Assembly (NCBI GenBank): GCA_963792175.1
Contig: CAWBVG010000012.1
Coordinates: 1 to 64,000, forward strand
Source: CAWBVG01 sp963792175
Lineage (GTDB): Bacteria; Acidobacteriota; Vicinamibacteria; Vicinamibacterales; CAVVIG01
Direction of reading: 5' to 3'
Length of the DNA stretch: 64,000 bases
Of the stretch, positions 11,088-19,707 are shown in pieces (the stretch's first letter is position 1; each line of letters starts with the position of its first letter). A program made the translations under genes and the position numbers. The notes beneath the pieces are model-generated. The model saw only the letters and a program-made list of their open reading frames with translations, was not told the DNA's origin and ran no database searches.

Positions 11088-11473
11088 ATGGATACACACG
11101 TCAAGGTTCTTGGCGCCCTTCAGATTGCGCTGGGTGTGATCGGATTGTTTTCGGCGCTCGTGCTCGTGGTGGTGTTTGGCGTGGCGTCGAGCGCCGTCGG
11201 CCTGAGCGGCGAGCCTGACGCGGCGATTGCGCTGCCGATCATCGGCGTCACCGGCGCCGCGCTCGTCGCATTTCTCGTCGCGTTGTCGCTGCCGGGCATC
11301 GTCGTCGGGATTGGCCTGATTCAGCACCGGCCGTGGGCGCGCATCGCCGGCATCGTGCTGTCGATTCTGGGCCTGATGATGATTCCGTTCGGCACGATTG
11401 TCGGCGTCTACGGCGTGTGGGTGCTGTTTTCAAGGAAGCCGAGCGGCTGTTTTCGCCGGTCGCCGCGCAGTAG
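11088..11473 (+). CDS. Small integral membrane protein, about 128 residues (one frameshift)
   Basis: ATG 11088 opens MDTHVKVLGALQIALG, followed by four hydrophobic helices (GVIGLFSALVLVVVFGV, ALPIIGVTGAALVAFL, SLPGIVVGIGLI and GIVLSILGLMMIPFGTIVGVYG). Small four-helix proteins of this design are frequent in acidobacteria and are usually of unknown function. Near 11431 a missing base changes the tail: with it restored the end reads FSKEAERLFSPVAAQ and stops at 11473. I do not recognise a named family with confidence. Confidence 0.7.
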
Positions 11474-11515
11474 GAGGCAGTGTCCGCTCTCGTTCAATCC
11501 CACTCAATGCGACAG

Positions 11516-11588
11516 TCGCACATCACCAAATCATGCCATCCGCCAATCACTCGACGATCACCAAATCACCGAAATCACTCAACCACCA
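11516..11588. repeat. One-armed degenerate tandem array (CACCAAATC type)
   Basis: ATCACCAAATC, CAATCACTCGACG, ATCACCAAATCACCG, AAATCACTCAACC and ACCAAATTGC follow one another in the gap before the MFS gene. Only one polarity is present; no matching GGTGATTT arm lies nearby. The unit is the same as the right arm of the arrays at 11.0 and 26.8 kb. Confidence 0.7.
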
Positions 11589-11590
11589 AA

Positions 11591-12844
11591 TTGCAGGGAT
11601 TCAGCGCCTCGCGCGGCCTTCGTCTTCATCTTCATCACGGTGCTGCTCGACATGCTGGCGCTCGGCATCATCGTGCCGGTGCTGCCGGGGCTGGTCGTGT
11701 TCTTTCGAGGCGGCGACACGGCGAGCGCGGCGGCCGTCTATGGCGTGTTCGGCAGCGTCTGGGCCGCGATGCAGTTCATGTGTTCGCCCGATTCTCGGCT
11801 CGCTTTCCGACCGCTTCGGCCGGCGGAAGGTGATTCTGTTGTCGAACGTCGGCCTCGGTCTGGACTACCTGTTGATGGCGGTGGCGCCGACGCTGGGCTG
11901 GCTGTTCGTCGGGCGCGTCGCGTCGGGCATCACCTCGTCGAGTTTTCCGACCGCAATCGCGTACATCGCCGACGTCACGCCGCCTGAAGAACGCGCGGCC
12001 AAGTTCGGTCTGCTTGGCGCCGCGTTCGGGGCCGGCTTCATCGTCGGACCGACGGTCGGTGGACTGCTGTCCGCGTACAGCCTGCGCGCGCCGTTCTGGG
12101 GCGCGGCGATCCTGAGCCTGGCCAATGCGGCGTATGGCTACTTCATCCTCCCCGAGTCGCTGCCCGAGCATCAGCGATCGCCGTTCCACTGGCGGCGCGC
12201 GAACCCGATCGGGTCGCTGCAGATGCTGCGCGCGCGGCCGCTGCTGCTCGCGCTGGCGTCGGCCAGCTTTCTGTCGATGCTCGCGCACGATTCACTGCCG
12301 ACCACGGCCGTGCTGTACGCGAAATACCGCTATCAGTGGGACGAGCGCGCGCTCGGGCTCGTGCTGGGCGTCGTCGGCGTCGCGGCCTTGATCGTGCAGG
12401 CAGGCGTGGTCGGCCGGCTCGTGGCGTGGCTCGGCGAGCGCAAGGCACTGGCGGTCGGCTTTCTGTCCGGCGCCGTGGGCATGGCGATCTACGGATTCGC
12501 GCCGACCGGCGCGTGGTTCATGCTCGGCGTGCCCGGGACCGCGCTGTACGGTCTGGCGAACCCTGCGCTGCAGAGCCTGATGACTCGGGAGGTCGGTCCT
12601 TCCGAACAGGGTCAGCTACAGGGCGCCAACGGCAGCATGAACGGCATCGCCAACATGACCGCGCCAATCCTGTTCACGCAGGTGTTTGCGCTGGCGATCG
12701 GCCGCTATCAGGATCTGCGTCTGCCGGGCGCGCCGTTTATATTGGGAGCATTGCTACTGGTCGCCGCCTGCGTCGTGGGCTGGCGCACGACCGCCCGCCC
12801 CGAGCCCAGTCGAGCGGGCCCTTCGAGAGGAGATATCGTTGTGA
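11591..12844 (+). CDS. Major facilitator superfamily transporter (TCR/Tet-like), frameshifted
   Basis: The opening helix AAFVFIFITVLLDMLALGII is in one frame and the rest in another. The break near 11788 falls inside the MFS motif A, which reads SPILGSLSDRFGRRKVIL once an extra C is removed. Further helices include LLMAVAPTLGWLFVGRV, GLLGAAFGAGFIVGPTVGGL, ALGLVLGVVGVAALIVQAGV and PFILGALLLVAACVVG. This is the layout of 12-helix drug/H+ antiporters of the tetracycline-resistance type. The start is uncertain because the tandem array just upstream is open in frame; TTG 11591 is a guess. As read, the frame passes without a stop into the O-methyltransferase. In a neighbouring frame a TGA at 12842-12844 overlaps the methyltransferase GTG, the classic GTGA junction, so the fusion is probably an indel effect. 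Confidence 0.75.
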
Positions 12845-13872
12845 GCACACCGGAACAGACAGAGACCGCGGTAAGCCCGGAGCACATTCTCCAGGTCGGG
12901 CTGGGATTCTGGGGATCGCGCACGTTGTTGACCGCCGTGGAACTGGGCCTCTTCACCGAGCTGGCCACCAGGCCGGCGACCGCCGACGACCTGCGCACGC
13001 GGCTCGCGCTCCATCCCCGCTCGTCGCGAGATTTCTTCGACGCGCTCGTCGCGCTCGGGTTTCTGGAGCGGACCGACGGCGTGTATACCAACACCGCCGC
13101 GACCAACCTGTTTCTCGATCGCAACAAGCCGTCGTATGTCGGCGGCATCCTCGAGATGTGCAGCCGCCGGCTCTACGGGTTCTGGAACGACCTGCCGGAC
13201 GCTCTCCGCACCGGCCAGCCGCAGAACGAGGTCAAGCATGGCGGTCCGGGGATGTTCGAGACGCTGTACTCGGATCCGGCGCGCCTGGCGTCGTTCCTGT
13301 CGGCGATGACCGGCATGAGCCACGGCGCGAACATGGCGATCGCGGCAAAGTTTCCGTGGGCGAAGTACAAGACGTATGTCGACGCCGGGACGGCGCAAGG
13401 CGACCTCGCCGTGCAAGTGGCGCTGAAGCACCCGCACCTGCGCGGCATCGGACTCGACCTGCCCGTCGTCAAACCAATCTTCGAAGCGTACGCGCAGAAG
13501 ACCGGCGTCGCGTCGCGTCTGACCTTCGTCGAGGGCAACTTCTTTACCGATCCGCTGCCGACCGTGGACGTCGTGATGATGGGCCATATCCTGCACGACT
13601 GGGATCTCGCTCAGAAGCGGCTGCTGGTCCGGAAGGCCTACGAAGCGCTGCCGCCGGGCGGTGCGTTCATCGTCTACGAATCGATCATCGACGACGACCG
13701 TCGGCAAAACGCGGTCGGGCTGCTCATGAGCCTGAACATGCTGATCGAGACGCCCGGTGGGTTCGACTACACCGGCGCCGACTGCATCGGGTGGATGAAG
13801 GAGGCCGGGTTCAAGGAGGCCTACGTCGAACACCTCGTCGGACCGGATTCGATGGTCGTCGGCGTCAAATGA
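12841..13872 (+). CDS. O-methyltransferase (plant-type/hydroxyneurosporene OMT fold)
   Basis: GTG 12841 is preceded by GAGAGGAGA at 12825-12833, a good ribosome site that argues for a separate protein. The N-terminal dimerisation helix-turn-helix (ILQVGLGFWGSRTLLTAVEL, GLFTELATRPATADDLRTRL) is followed by the SAM domain: YVDAGTAQGDLAVQVALKHP (motif I), RGIGLDLPVV, VEGNFFTDPLPTVDVVMMGH and ILHDWDLAQKRLL with the His that acts as general base in this family. About 343 residues, intact. It would methylate a hydroxyl group of a small, probably aromatic, molecule. Its stop overlaps the dioxygenase ATG (ATGA at 13869-13872), so the two are co-translated. Confidence 0.85.
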   Translation: MSTPEQTETAVSPEHILQVGLGFWGSRTLLTAVELGLFTELATRPATADDLRTRLALHPRSSRDFFDALVALGFLERTDGVYTNTAATNLFLDRNKPSYVGGILEMCSRRLYGFWNDLPDALRTGQPQNEVKHGGPGMFETLYSDPARLASFLSAMTGMSHGANMAIAAKFPWAKYKTYVDAGTAQGDLAVQVALKHPHLRGIGLDLPVVKPIFEAYAQKTGVASRLTFVEGNFFTDPLPTVDVVMMGHILHDWDLAQKRLLVRKAYEALPPGGAFIVYESIIDDDRRQNAVGLLMSLNMLIETPGGFDYTGADCIGWMKEAGFKEAYVEHLVGPDSMVVGVK

Positions 13873-14804
13873 TCCTCAGCCTTCACCACGTCACCGCCAC
13901 GGTGAACGACGCGCAGGACGATCTCGATTTCTGCCGCGACGGACTCGGCCTTCGCCTGGTCAAGCGGACGGTGAACTTCGACAACCACCACGTCCACCAT
14001 TTCTATTACGGCGACGAGCGCGGCACGCCCGGCACCATCTGGACGACGTTCCCGTACAAGGATCGCGGGGTCAAGGTCGGGACCAAAGGCGCGGGCCAGG
14101 TGACGGTGACGGCGTTTTCAGTGCCCGACGGATCGCTGCCGCGATGGAAGGCGCGGCTCGTCGCGCGCGGCCTCGAGGTCCGTGACATCGAGCCGCGATT
14201 CGGCGAGGAGGCCCTCCGCTTTTCGGATCGATCCGGTCTCGACTTCGAGCTGATTGCGACCGCTCGCGACGCCCGCGCGCCGTGGAGCGCCGGCGGCATC
14301 CCCGGGTCCGATGCGATCCGCGGCCTTCACAGCGTGTCGATTACGGTGCGCGAGCCGGCGAAGACGCTGGAGCTGATGACCCGCTTGCTCGGATACGCCG
14401 TGGTCGGCGAAGCCGAGGGACGCATTCGAATGGCGGTTCGAGGCGATGCTCCCGGGCGGGCGATTGACGTGGTCTACGACGCGGACGCGGTGCCCGCGGT
14501 CAACGGACTTGGCACCGTGCACCACGTGGCGATGGCGATCGCGAGCGAAGACGAACAACTCCGTCTTCGCGAGGAGCTGATCGCGTTCGGCAGCAAGGTG
14601 ACCGAGGTGCGCGATCGCTGTTACTTCAAGTCGATCTACTTCCGCGAGCCCGGCGGCGTCCTCTTCGAGGTGGCGACCATCGCGCCCGGGTTCACCGCGG
14701 ACGAAGAGCTATCGGCACTCGGTCGAGAGCTGAAGCTTCCGCCATGGGAAGAACCGCATCGCGCCGATATCGTAGTCGGCGCTGGCGCCGATACGAGTCG
14801 GTAG
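13869..14804 (+). CDS. Ring-cleaving dioxygenase of the glyoxalase/VOC family (MhqO/LinE-like)
   Basis: About 311 residues, intact. Two VOC repeats are seen: residues 1-130 begin with ILSLHHVTATV (first metal His), RLVKRTVNFDN and YGDERGTPGTIWTTFP; residues 150-290 contain GLHSVSITV, GTVHHVAMAIA (His ligand) and GVLFEVATIAPGF (Glu ligand). YGD..GTPGT and KRTVNFD are hallmarks of the hydroquinone ring-cleaving dioxygenase group, which opens para-diphenols with Fe(II). Paired with the upstream O-methyltransferase and transporter, it suggests handling of phenolic or quinone compounds. The stop codon itself lies inside a tandem array (14794-14958). Confidence 0.85.
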   Translation: MILSLHHVTATVNDAQDDLDFCRDGLGLRLVKRTVNFDNHHVHHFYYGDERGTPGTIWTTFPYKDRGVKVGTKGAGQVTVTAFSVPDGSLPRWKARLVARGLEVRDIEPRFGEEALRFSDRSGLDFELIATARDARAPWSAGGIPGSDAIRGLHSVSITVREPAKTLELMTRLLGYAVVGEAEGRIRMAVRGDAPGRAIDVVYDADAVPAVNGLGTVHHVAMAIASEDEQLRLREELIAFGSKVTEVRDRCYFKSIYFREPGGVLFEVATIAPGFTADEELSALGRELKLPPWEEPHRADIVVGAGADTSR

Positions 14805-14958
14805 TCGGTAGTCAGGAGTCGGTAGTCGAGTCGGTAGTCAGTCGATAGTCAGTCGTCGTCGTCAGTCGTCAGCTCGATAGTCCGACTCCCGACTACGGCT
14901 ACGACTCCCGACTGACTACCGACTAGACTCTCGACTACCGACTCCTGACTATCGACTA
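14794..14958. repeat. Two-armed degenerate tandem hairpin (AGTCGGTAGTC / GACTACCGACT type)
   Basis: The left arm (14794-14868) repeats GAGTCGGTAGTC and GTCAGTCGATAGTC variants about seven times. The right arm (14880-14958) repeats GACTCCCGACTAC and GACTGACTACCGACT variants, the reverse complement. It sits between two convergent genes, contains the dioxygenase stop, and encodes the last 40 or so residues of the minus-strand quinoprotein as read. Confidence 0.85.
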
Positions 14959-17090
14959 ACGGCAGTTTGAACGCCAGCAGTTCAGCGCTGTACCCCGGGC
15001 CGGCGATGGCCAGCACGAGGTACTGCTTGCCGTTGTGCAGATAGGTCATCGGCGATCCGGTTTGCGGCGCCGGCATGTAGACGGCGCCGACATCCTGACC
15101 CGTCATCTTGTCGTAAGCGCGGAGCATCGCCCCGCGCTGGCCGGTCGACGTCGTCGCGAACCCGCCTTCGCCGGCAATCGCCAGCGTCTTGGTGACGAGC
15201 ACGCCGATGCGGCCTTGTCGTCCGGTGCGCGGAATCGTGAGGCCTTTGAGCGCCGGATGATTCTTGATGTTGTCGGGCGTGTCGCCGTGCGCGATTTGCC
15301 AGACGAGCGTGCCCTTGTTCATGTCGAGCGCCGTGATGCGTCCGTAGGGCGGCTTGATGAGCGGCAGCCCCTGCACGGTGACGTTTCCGCCGCCTTCGCC
15401 GCCGCCGCGCCGCCCCCGCCACCGGCAGGCACCGGGGCGCCGGCCTCGGTGATGGGCGGCGCGCCGCCGCGGCCGCCGCCGCGCCCTGCCCCCGCCGCCG
15501 TCGCGCCGCCTGAGGCGGTCGATGTGGCGGCCGGGCTGGGCGTCGCATTGGGATTGCGCGCCGTGCCCTGCACCCAGTCGAAGTCCGATCGTCCGGCGTC
15601 GGGCTTGACGAGGCCAAGCGGCGTCGGCTGCGTGTTCGTGAAGATGTAGAACATCTTCGTTTCCGGATCGAAGGCGCCGCCCTGCCAGTTCGCGCCGCCC
15701 GTCGCGTTGGGCAGCATCAGCGTCGCGAGCGGGCCCTCCCACTTGCTGACGACAGGCGGCGTGAAGATCGGACCGATCTTGTAGCGCGAGACCAGTTTGA
15801 CCGCTTCTTCTCGAAGCGCCGGCGTGAAGTCGATGAGATCGTCAATCGCGACGCCCTGACGGTCGAAGGGCGGCGGCTTGGTGACGAACGGCTGCGTCGG
15901 CGAATACCACTCGCCAGGCACCGTCCCTTTCTCGACCGGACGTTCTTCGATCGGCCACACCGGTTTGCCGGTGATGCGATCGAACGTGTAGATCCATCCC
16001 TGTTTGGTCGGCTGTCCGACCGCCTTGATCGGCCGGCCATCGACGACGAGGTCCATCAGGATCGGCGCGCACGGGATATCCATGTCCCAGATGCCGTGGT
16101 GCACCAGCTGGAAGTGCCACTTGCGCTGACCGGTCTTGAGATCGAGCGCGACGAGGCTTTCGCCGAACAGATCCGGCGCCGGGACGATGGCCGCCGTAGT
16201 AGTCGCCGGTCGGGAGCTCCACCGGCAGGAACACGGTGTTCGTCTCTTCGTCCACGGTCATCTGCGCCCAGACGCCGGCGTTTCCGGTGTACGACCAGGA
16301 ATCCTTCTCCCACGTGTTGTTGCCGAACTCGCCGGCGAGCGGAATCGTGTGGAAGATCCAGAGACGCTTTCCTGTCCGCGCGTCGTAACCCCGGATGAAG
16401 CCCTTCTCGTGAATCCGGCTCTTCGGCGCGCCGCCAGGCAGATGCGCGGCGCCGACGACGATGACGTCCTTCGCGATGATCGGGCGTGGCGTGCAGGCCC
16501 ATCTCGCCCTTCTCGAGATCGATCGGCTGATCGTCTTCCTCTTTCAGATCGACGATGCCGTTCTTGCCGAACCCGGCGGCCGGGAGACCGGTCTTCGCGT
16601 CGAGCGCGACCATCTGGTAGCCGGGCGTGACGTAGACGATGCGCGGCTTTTCCGTGGCGGTGCCGGGCCAGTACGACAGCCCGCGACCGGACAGCTGCCG
16701 CGGCGCGGCTTCGCCGCGCTTGCCTTCGTGCTCGCTGTGCATCCACAGCATCTCGCCGGTGCCGGCGTCGAGGGCGACGACCGCGCGGCGTGTGCCGGCG
16801 GTCGAGTAGACGACGCCGTCGACCATCAGCGGCGTCCCCTGAAAGTTGAACTCGGGACGCGGGCCGAGCGCGTCGGTCTTGAACCGCCACGCGACCTCGA
16901 GCTTGTTGAAGTTCTCTTTCGTGATCTGATCCAGCGGAGAATATCGGGTGCTGGCGAGATCGCCGCCGTAGGTGGGCCACTCGCCGGGTTTCTTCGATTG
17001 GCCGGACACGCGGGCGTTCGCCCAGACGAGGCCGCCGATGATGGAAACGATCGCGATGACGCGAAGATTTCGCTGAATCATGGGCGCCAT
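14849..17090 (-). CDS. PQQ-dependent dehydrogenase (membrane/periplasmic quinoprotein), frameshifted
   Basis: From ATG 17090 (or 17081) a signal anchor (RVIAIVSIIGGLVWANA) leads to the propeller: GEWPTYGGDLASTRYSPLDQI, VAWRFKTDALGPRPE, GTPLMVDGVVYSTAG, MTVDEETNTVFLPVELPTGDYYGG, HFQLVHHGIWDMDIPCAPIL, YTFDRITGKPVWPIEERPV, GRITALDMNKGTLVWQIAHG and TGSPMTYLHNGKQYLVLAIA. This is the glucose/quinate dehydrogenase-like quinoprotein group without a cytochrome domain. Frame breaks lie near 16490, 16290, 16190 and 15400. A low-complexity Gly/Ala-rich insert of about 50 residues (15400-15560) separates two blades. The likely end is LLAFKLPL near 14957; the reading frame then continues into the tandem array and stops only at 14849. 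It is divergent from GluQ-RS, with the two starts overlapping. Confidence 0.8.
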
Positions 17091-17889
17091 AATATCCCGG
17101 TTTGCGCCGGCTCCTACCGGCTTCCTTCACCTCGGTCACGTGGTCAACGCGCTGTGGGTCTGGCAGACCGCGGACCGCGTGCTGCTGCGCATCGAGGACC
17201 ACGATCGGCAGCGCAGCCGGCCCGAATTCGAGGCCGCGATTGTCGAGGATTTGGACTGGCTCGGGTTCGTTCCGGACGGCCCGCCGGTTCGGCAGCGCGA
17301 CCGCGGAGACATTTATTCACAAGCGCTCGAGACCTTGAAGCATCAACAGCTTGTCTATGGCTGCCGCTGCCCGCGCACTTCGCGCCTCGATCCGCCGGCA
17401 CCTGCCGCGATCGGGGGCTCGCCGACATCGGCGGGTGTCGGGCTGCGGGTGCGCTTCGAGCCGTCCGTCGAGCGCTTCGTCGACCTCCGGCACGGGCCAC
17501 AGGAGCAGCGCCCGTCCGAGCAATGCGGAGATCTCCTGATCCGCGATCGCGACGGCAACTGGACGTATCAGTTCGCCGTGACGGTCGACGATTACGTCCA
17601 GGGCGTGACGCATGTCATTCGCGGCGACGATCTCCTCGCGTCCACCGGCCGTCAGCTGCAGCTCGCGCGGCTGCTCGGCCGGCGCGAGCCGCCGCTGTTT
17701 CTGCATCACGCGCTGATCATGAAATCCGCCACGCAGAAGCTGTCGAAGTCGGACGGCGACACCGGCGTGCGCGACCTGCGCGCGCGGGGCTGGACACCGG
17801 CGCAGGTGATCGCCAGAGCGCGGGAGCTGACGGAGAGAACGGGAACAGAGAAGACGGAGAGAACGGGATCACACGGAGAAACGGAGTAA
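17080..17889 (+). CDS. gluQ: Glutamyl-Q tRNA(Asp) synthetase
   Basis: ATG 17080 gives MGAIISRFAPAPTGFLHLGH with the class I HIGH motif as HLGH (residues 17-20), then LRIEDHDRQRSRPEF, DLDWLGF and, near the end, the KMSKS equivalent KLSKS. About 270 residues with no anticodon-binding domain, the size of GluQ-RS, which attaches Glu to queuosine at position 34 of tRNA(Asp). The zinc-site region starts with YGCRCPR, but for about 20 codons the frame used gives PPAPAAIGGSPTSAG; the neighbouring frame there reads GTCRDRGLADIGG, the expected family text. Two compensating indels are therefore likely near 17395 and 17440. The last 19 residues (ERTGTEKTERTGSHGETE) are translated from the tandem arm of the following repeat element, so the native end is probably shorter. 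Confidence 0.85.
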   Translation: MGAIISRFAPAPTGFLHLGHVVNALWVWQTADRVLLRIEDHDRQRSRPEFEAAIVEDLDWLGFVPDGPPVRQRDRGDIYSQALETLKHQQLVYGCRCPRTSRLDPPAPAAIGGSPTSAGVGLRVRFEPSVERFVDLRHGPQEQRPSEQCGDLLIRDRDGNWTYQFAVTVDDYVQGVTHVIRGDDLLASTGRQLQLARLLGRREPPLFLHHALIMKSATQKLSKSDGDTGVRDLRARGWTPAQVIARARELTERTGTEKTERTGSHGETE

Positions 17890-18185
17890 CGGAGATTGAA
17901 CGGAGAGAGTCGGTTCGACGGGTCGGCCTGCGAAGCAGGCCGACTGGCGCGAACGGATCGATCGTGAAAACGAGCACCACTCGAATACGAGGTGCTCGTT
18001 TTCACGATCGATCCGTCGCGCAGCGTCGCGTGCAGCGACGCCCGTCGAACCGGCTGTCTTTCCCGTTTAACCTCCGTTGCTCCGTTGCTCTGTGGTTATG
18101 CCGTTCGCTCTGTCCCCTCCGTTCCCGTGGCCGCCGTCCGCTCTGTTCCCGTTTCCTCCGTCCCTCCCGTTCCCGTTATCATGCC
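17820..18185. repeat. Nested palindromic element A: tandem arms enclosing a multi-hairpin core
   Basis: Outer arms are degenerate repeats of ACGGAGA/AACGGGA (17820-17910) facing TCCGTT/CTCTGT/CCCGTT repeats (18051-18185). Inside, an 11-bp stem GGTTCGACGGG (17911-17921) pairs with CCCGTCGAACC (18040-18050). Within it lie three hairpins: a 10-bp stem with GAA loop at 17921-17943 (core GGCCTGCGAAGCAGGCC), a perfect 25-bp stem at 17953-17977 with 17990-18014, and a 7-bp stem GCGTCGC/GCGACGC at 18022-18040. The same arrangement recurs reversed at 52.1-52.4 kb. It fills the gap between GluQ-RS and the esterase. Confidence 0.85.
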
Positions 18186-18188
18186 CCC

Positions 18189-19707
18189 ATGAAAACCCGC
18201 TTCCTGACGGCCGCCACGTTCGCCTCGGTCGTCGCCCTGGCACTCGTCGCGCAGGCCTTTGGGCCGGCCGTCGTCATCGCCGCCGAGCACGCCGAGTGCT
18301 CGCACCTCGTGACCCTCAAGCTGCCCGACGTCAAGGTCACCGAAGCGGTCGCCGTGCCGGCGGCCGAGACCGGCCCGATCCGGGCGGCGCACTGCCGTGT
18401 GAACGGCGTCATCGAGAAGGACATCCGGTTCTCGCTCCTGCTGCCCGACGACTGGAATCGCAAGTTCATGATGGGCGGCGGCGGCGGTTTCGTCGCGGGC
18501 ATCGACAACCAGGCGCGCGCGTCCGTCAATGCCGGCTACGCGACCGTCGGCACCGATACCGGCCACCAGGGCGCGGTGGCGGCGGCCGGGTGGGCGCTGA
18601 ACGACCTCGAGCGCCAGCTCAATTTCGGCTACATCGCCGTGCATCGCGTCGCCGAAGTGTCGAAGGCGATCCTGCGGAGCTACTACGGATCGAACGAGAC
18701 GCGGTCGTACTTCTCCGGCTGCTCCAACGGCGGCCGGCAGGCGCTGATGGAAGCGCAGCGCTATCCGGACGACTTCGACGGCATCGTCTCCGGCGCGCCG
18801 GCCTACGACTTCACCGGGATCGGTGCGCAGTTCATCAAGGACATCCAGGCCGCGTTCCCGGATCCGCGCAACCTGTCGACGCCGATCTTCACGAACGAGA
18901 CGCTGAAGAGCGTCGAGGCGCAGATTGTCGAGAAGTGCGATGCCGTCGACGGCGTCAAGGACGGGCTGATGGAGGATCCGCGGCAGTGCAAGATCGATGT
19001 CGCGGCGCTGACCGGCCTGACCGACGCGCAGCGCAACGTCCTGAAAACGATTTACGGTGAAACGAAGAACAAGGACGGCGTGATCTATCCCGCGCAGCCG
19101 TTCGGCGGAGAAGGCGATGCCGCCGGCTGGCCCACCTGGATCGTCGGCGTCAGTCCGATGATGATGGCAGCTCAGAAAGCGCCAAGCCTGCGCTACGCGT
19201 TCGGCACCGAGATGTTCAAGAACTTCGTGTTCAGCCGATCCGTCCTGGGACTACACCCGCTACGAGTTCTCGAACTTCAAGAAGGACACGGCCACGGCGG
19301 CGACCGTCCTGAACGCGACGAATCCGAACCTCGACGCGTTCAAGGCGAAGAACCACAAGCTCGTCATCTGGCACGGCTGGTCGGACCCGGCGCTCACGGC
19401 GCTCGGGAGCGTGAAATATCACGACCAGGTCGTCGCCCGCGATCCGAATGCGCGCGACTACATGCGGATGTTCATGATGCCCGGCGTGCTGCACTGCGCC
19501 GGTGGTCCCGGACCCGACGCCGTCGACTGGGCATCGGTCATCGACACCTGGGTCGACAAGGGACAGGCGCCGGATCGGGTGATCGCGCGGAAGGTTGCCG
19601 CGGGCGGCGCCGTGTCGCGGTCGCGTCCGCTCTGCGTCTACCCGCAGCGCGCGACCTACAAGGGATCCGGAAGCATCGATGACGCGGAAAACTTTGTCTG
19701 CAAGTAG
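18189..19707 (+). CDS. Tannase/feruloyl esterase family protein, exported (one frameshift)
   Basis: ATG 18189 gives a signal peptide (FLTAATFASVVALALVAQAFG). The mature part shows the tannase-family order: GGGGGFVAGIDNQARASVNAGYATV shortened at its centre, TDTGHQG, the nucleophile in FSGCSNGGRQALMEAQRYP, FDGIVSGAPAYDF, then after a frame break near 19238 the acid/base pair in IWHGWSDPAL and GVLHCAGGPG, and a closing CVYPQRATYKG. The locus is 3n+1 long, in line with one inserted base. The family hydrolyses ester bonds of gallic or ferulic acid with a Ser-Asp-His triad; paired cysteines beside Ser and His (GCSNGG, LHCAGG) are conserved here. It fits degradation of plant phenolic esters outside the cytoplasm. 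Confidence 0.85.

Noticed and set aside
17820..18185. Riboswitch or T-box leader for the esterase gene
   Set aside because: No known aptamer motif is visible, the copy at 52 kb has the opposite orientation relative to its downstream gene, and the apical stem sequence is not conserved.
16461..19682. A 1073-residue plus-strand ORF crossing the quinoprotein, GluQ-RS and esterase genes
   Set aside because: Only its last third, the esterase from 18189, has family motifs. The rest is antisense or out-of-frame reading of two well-supported genes.
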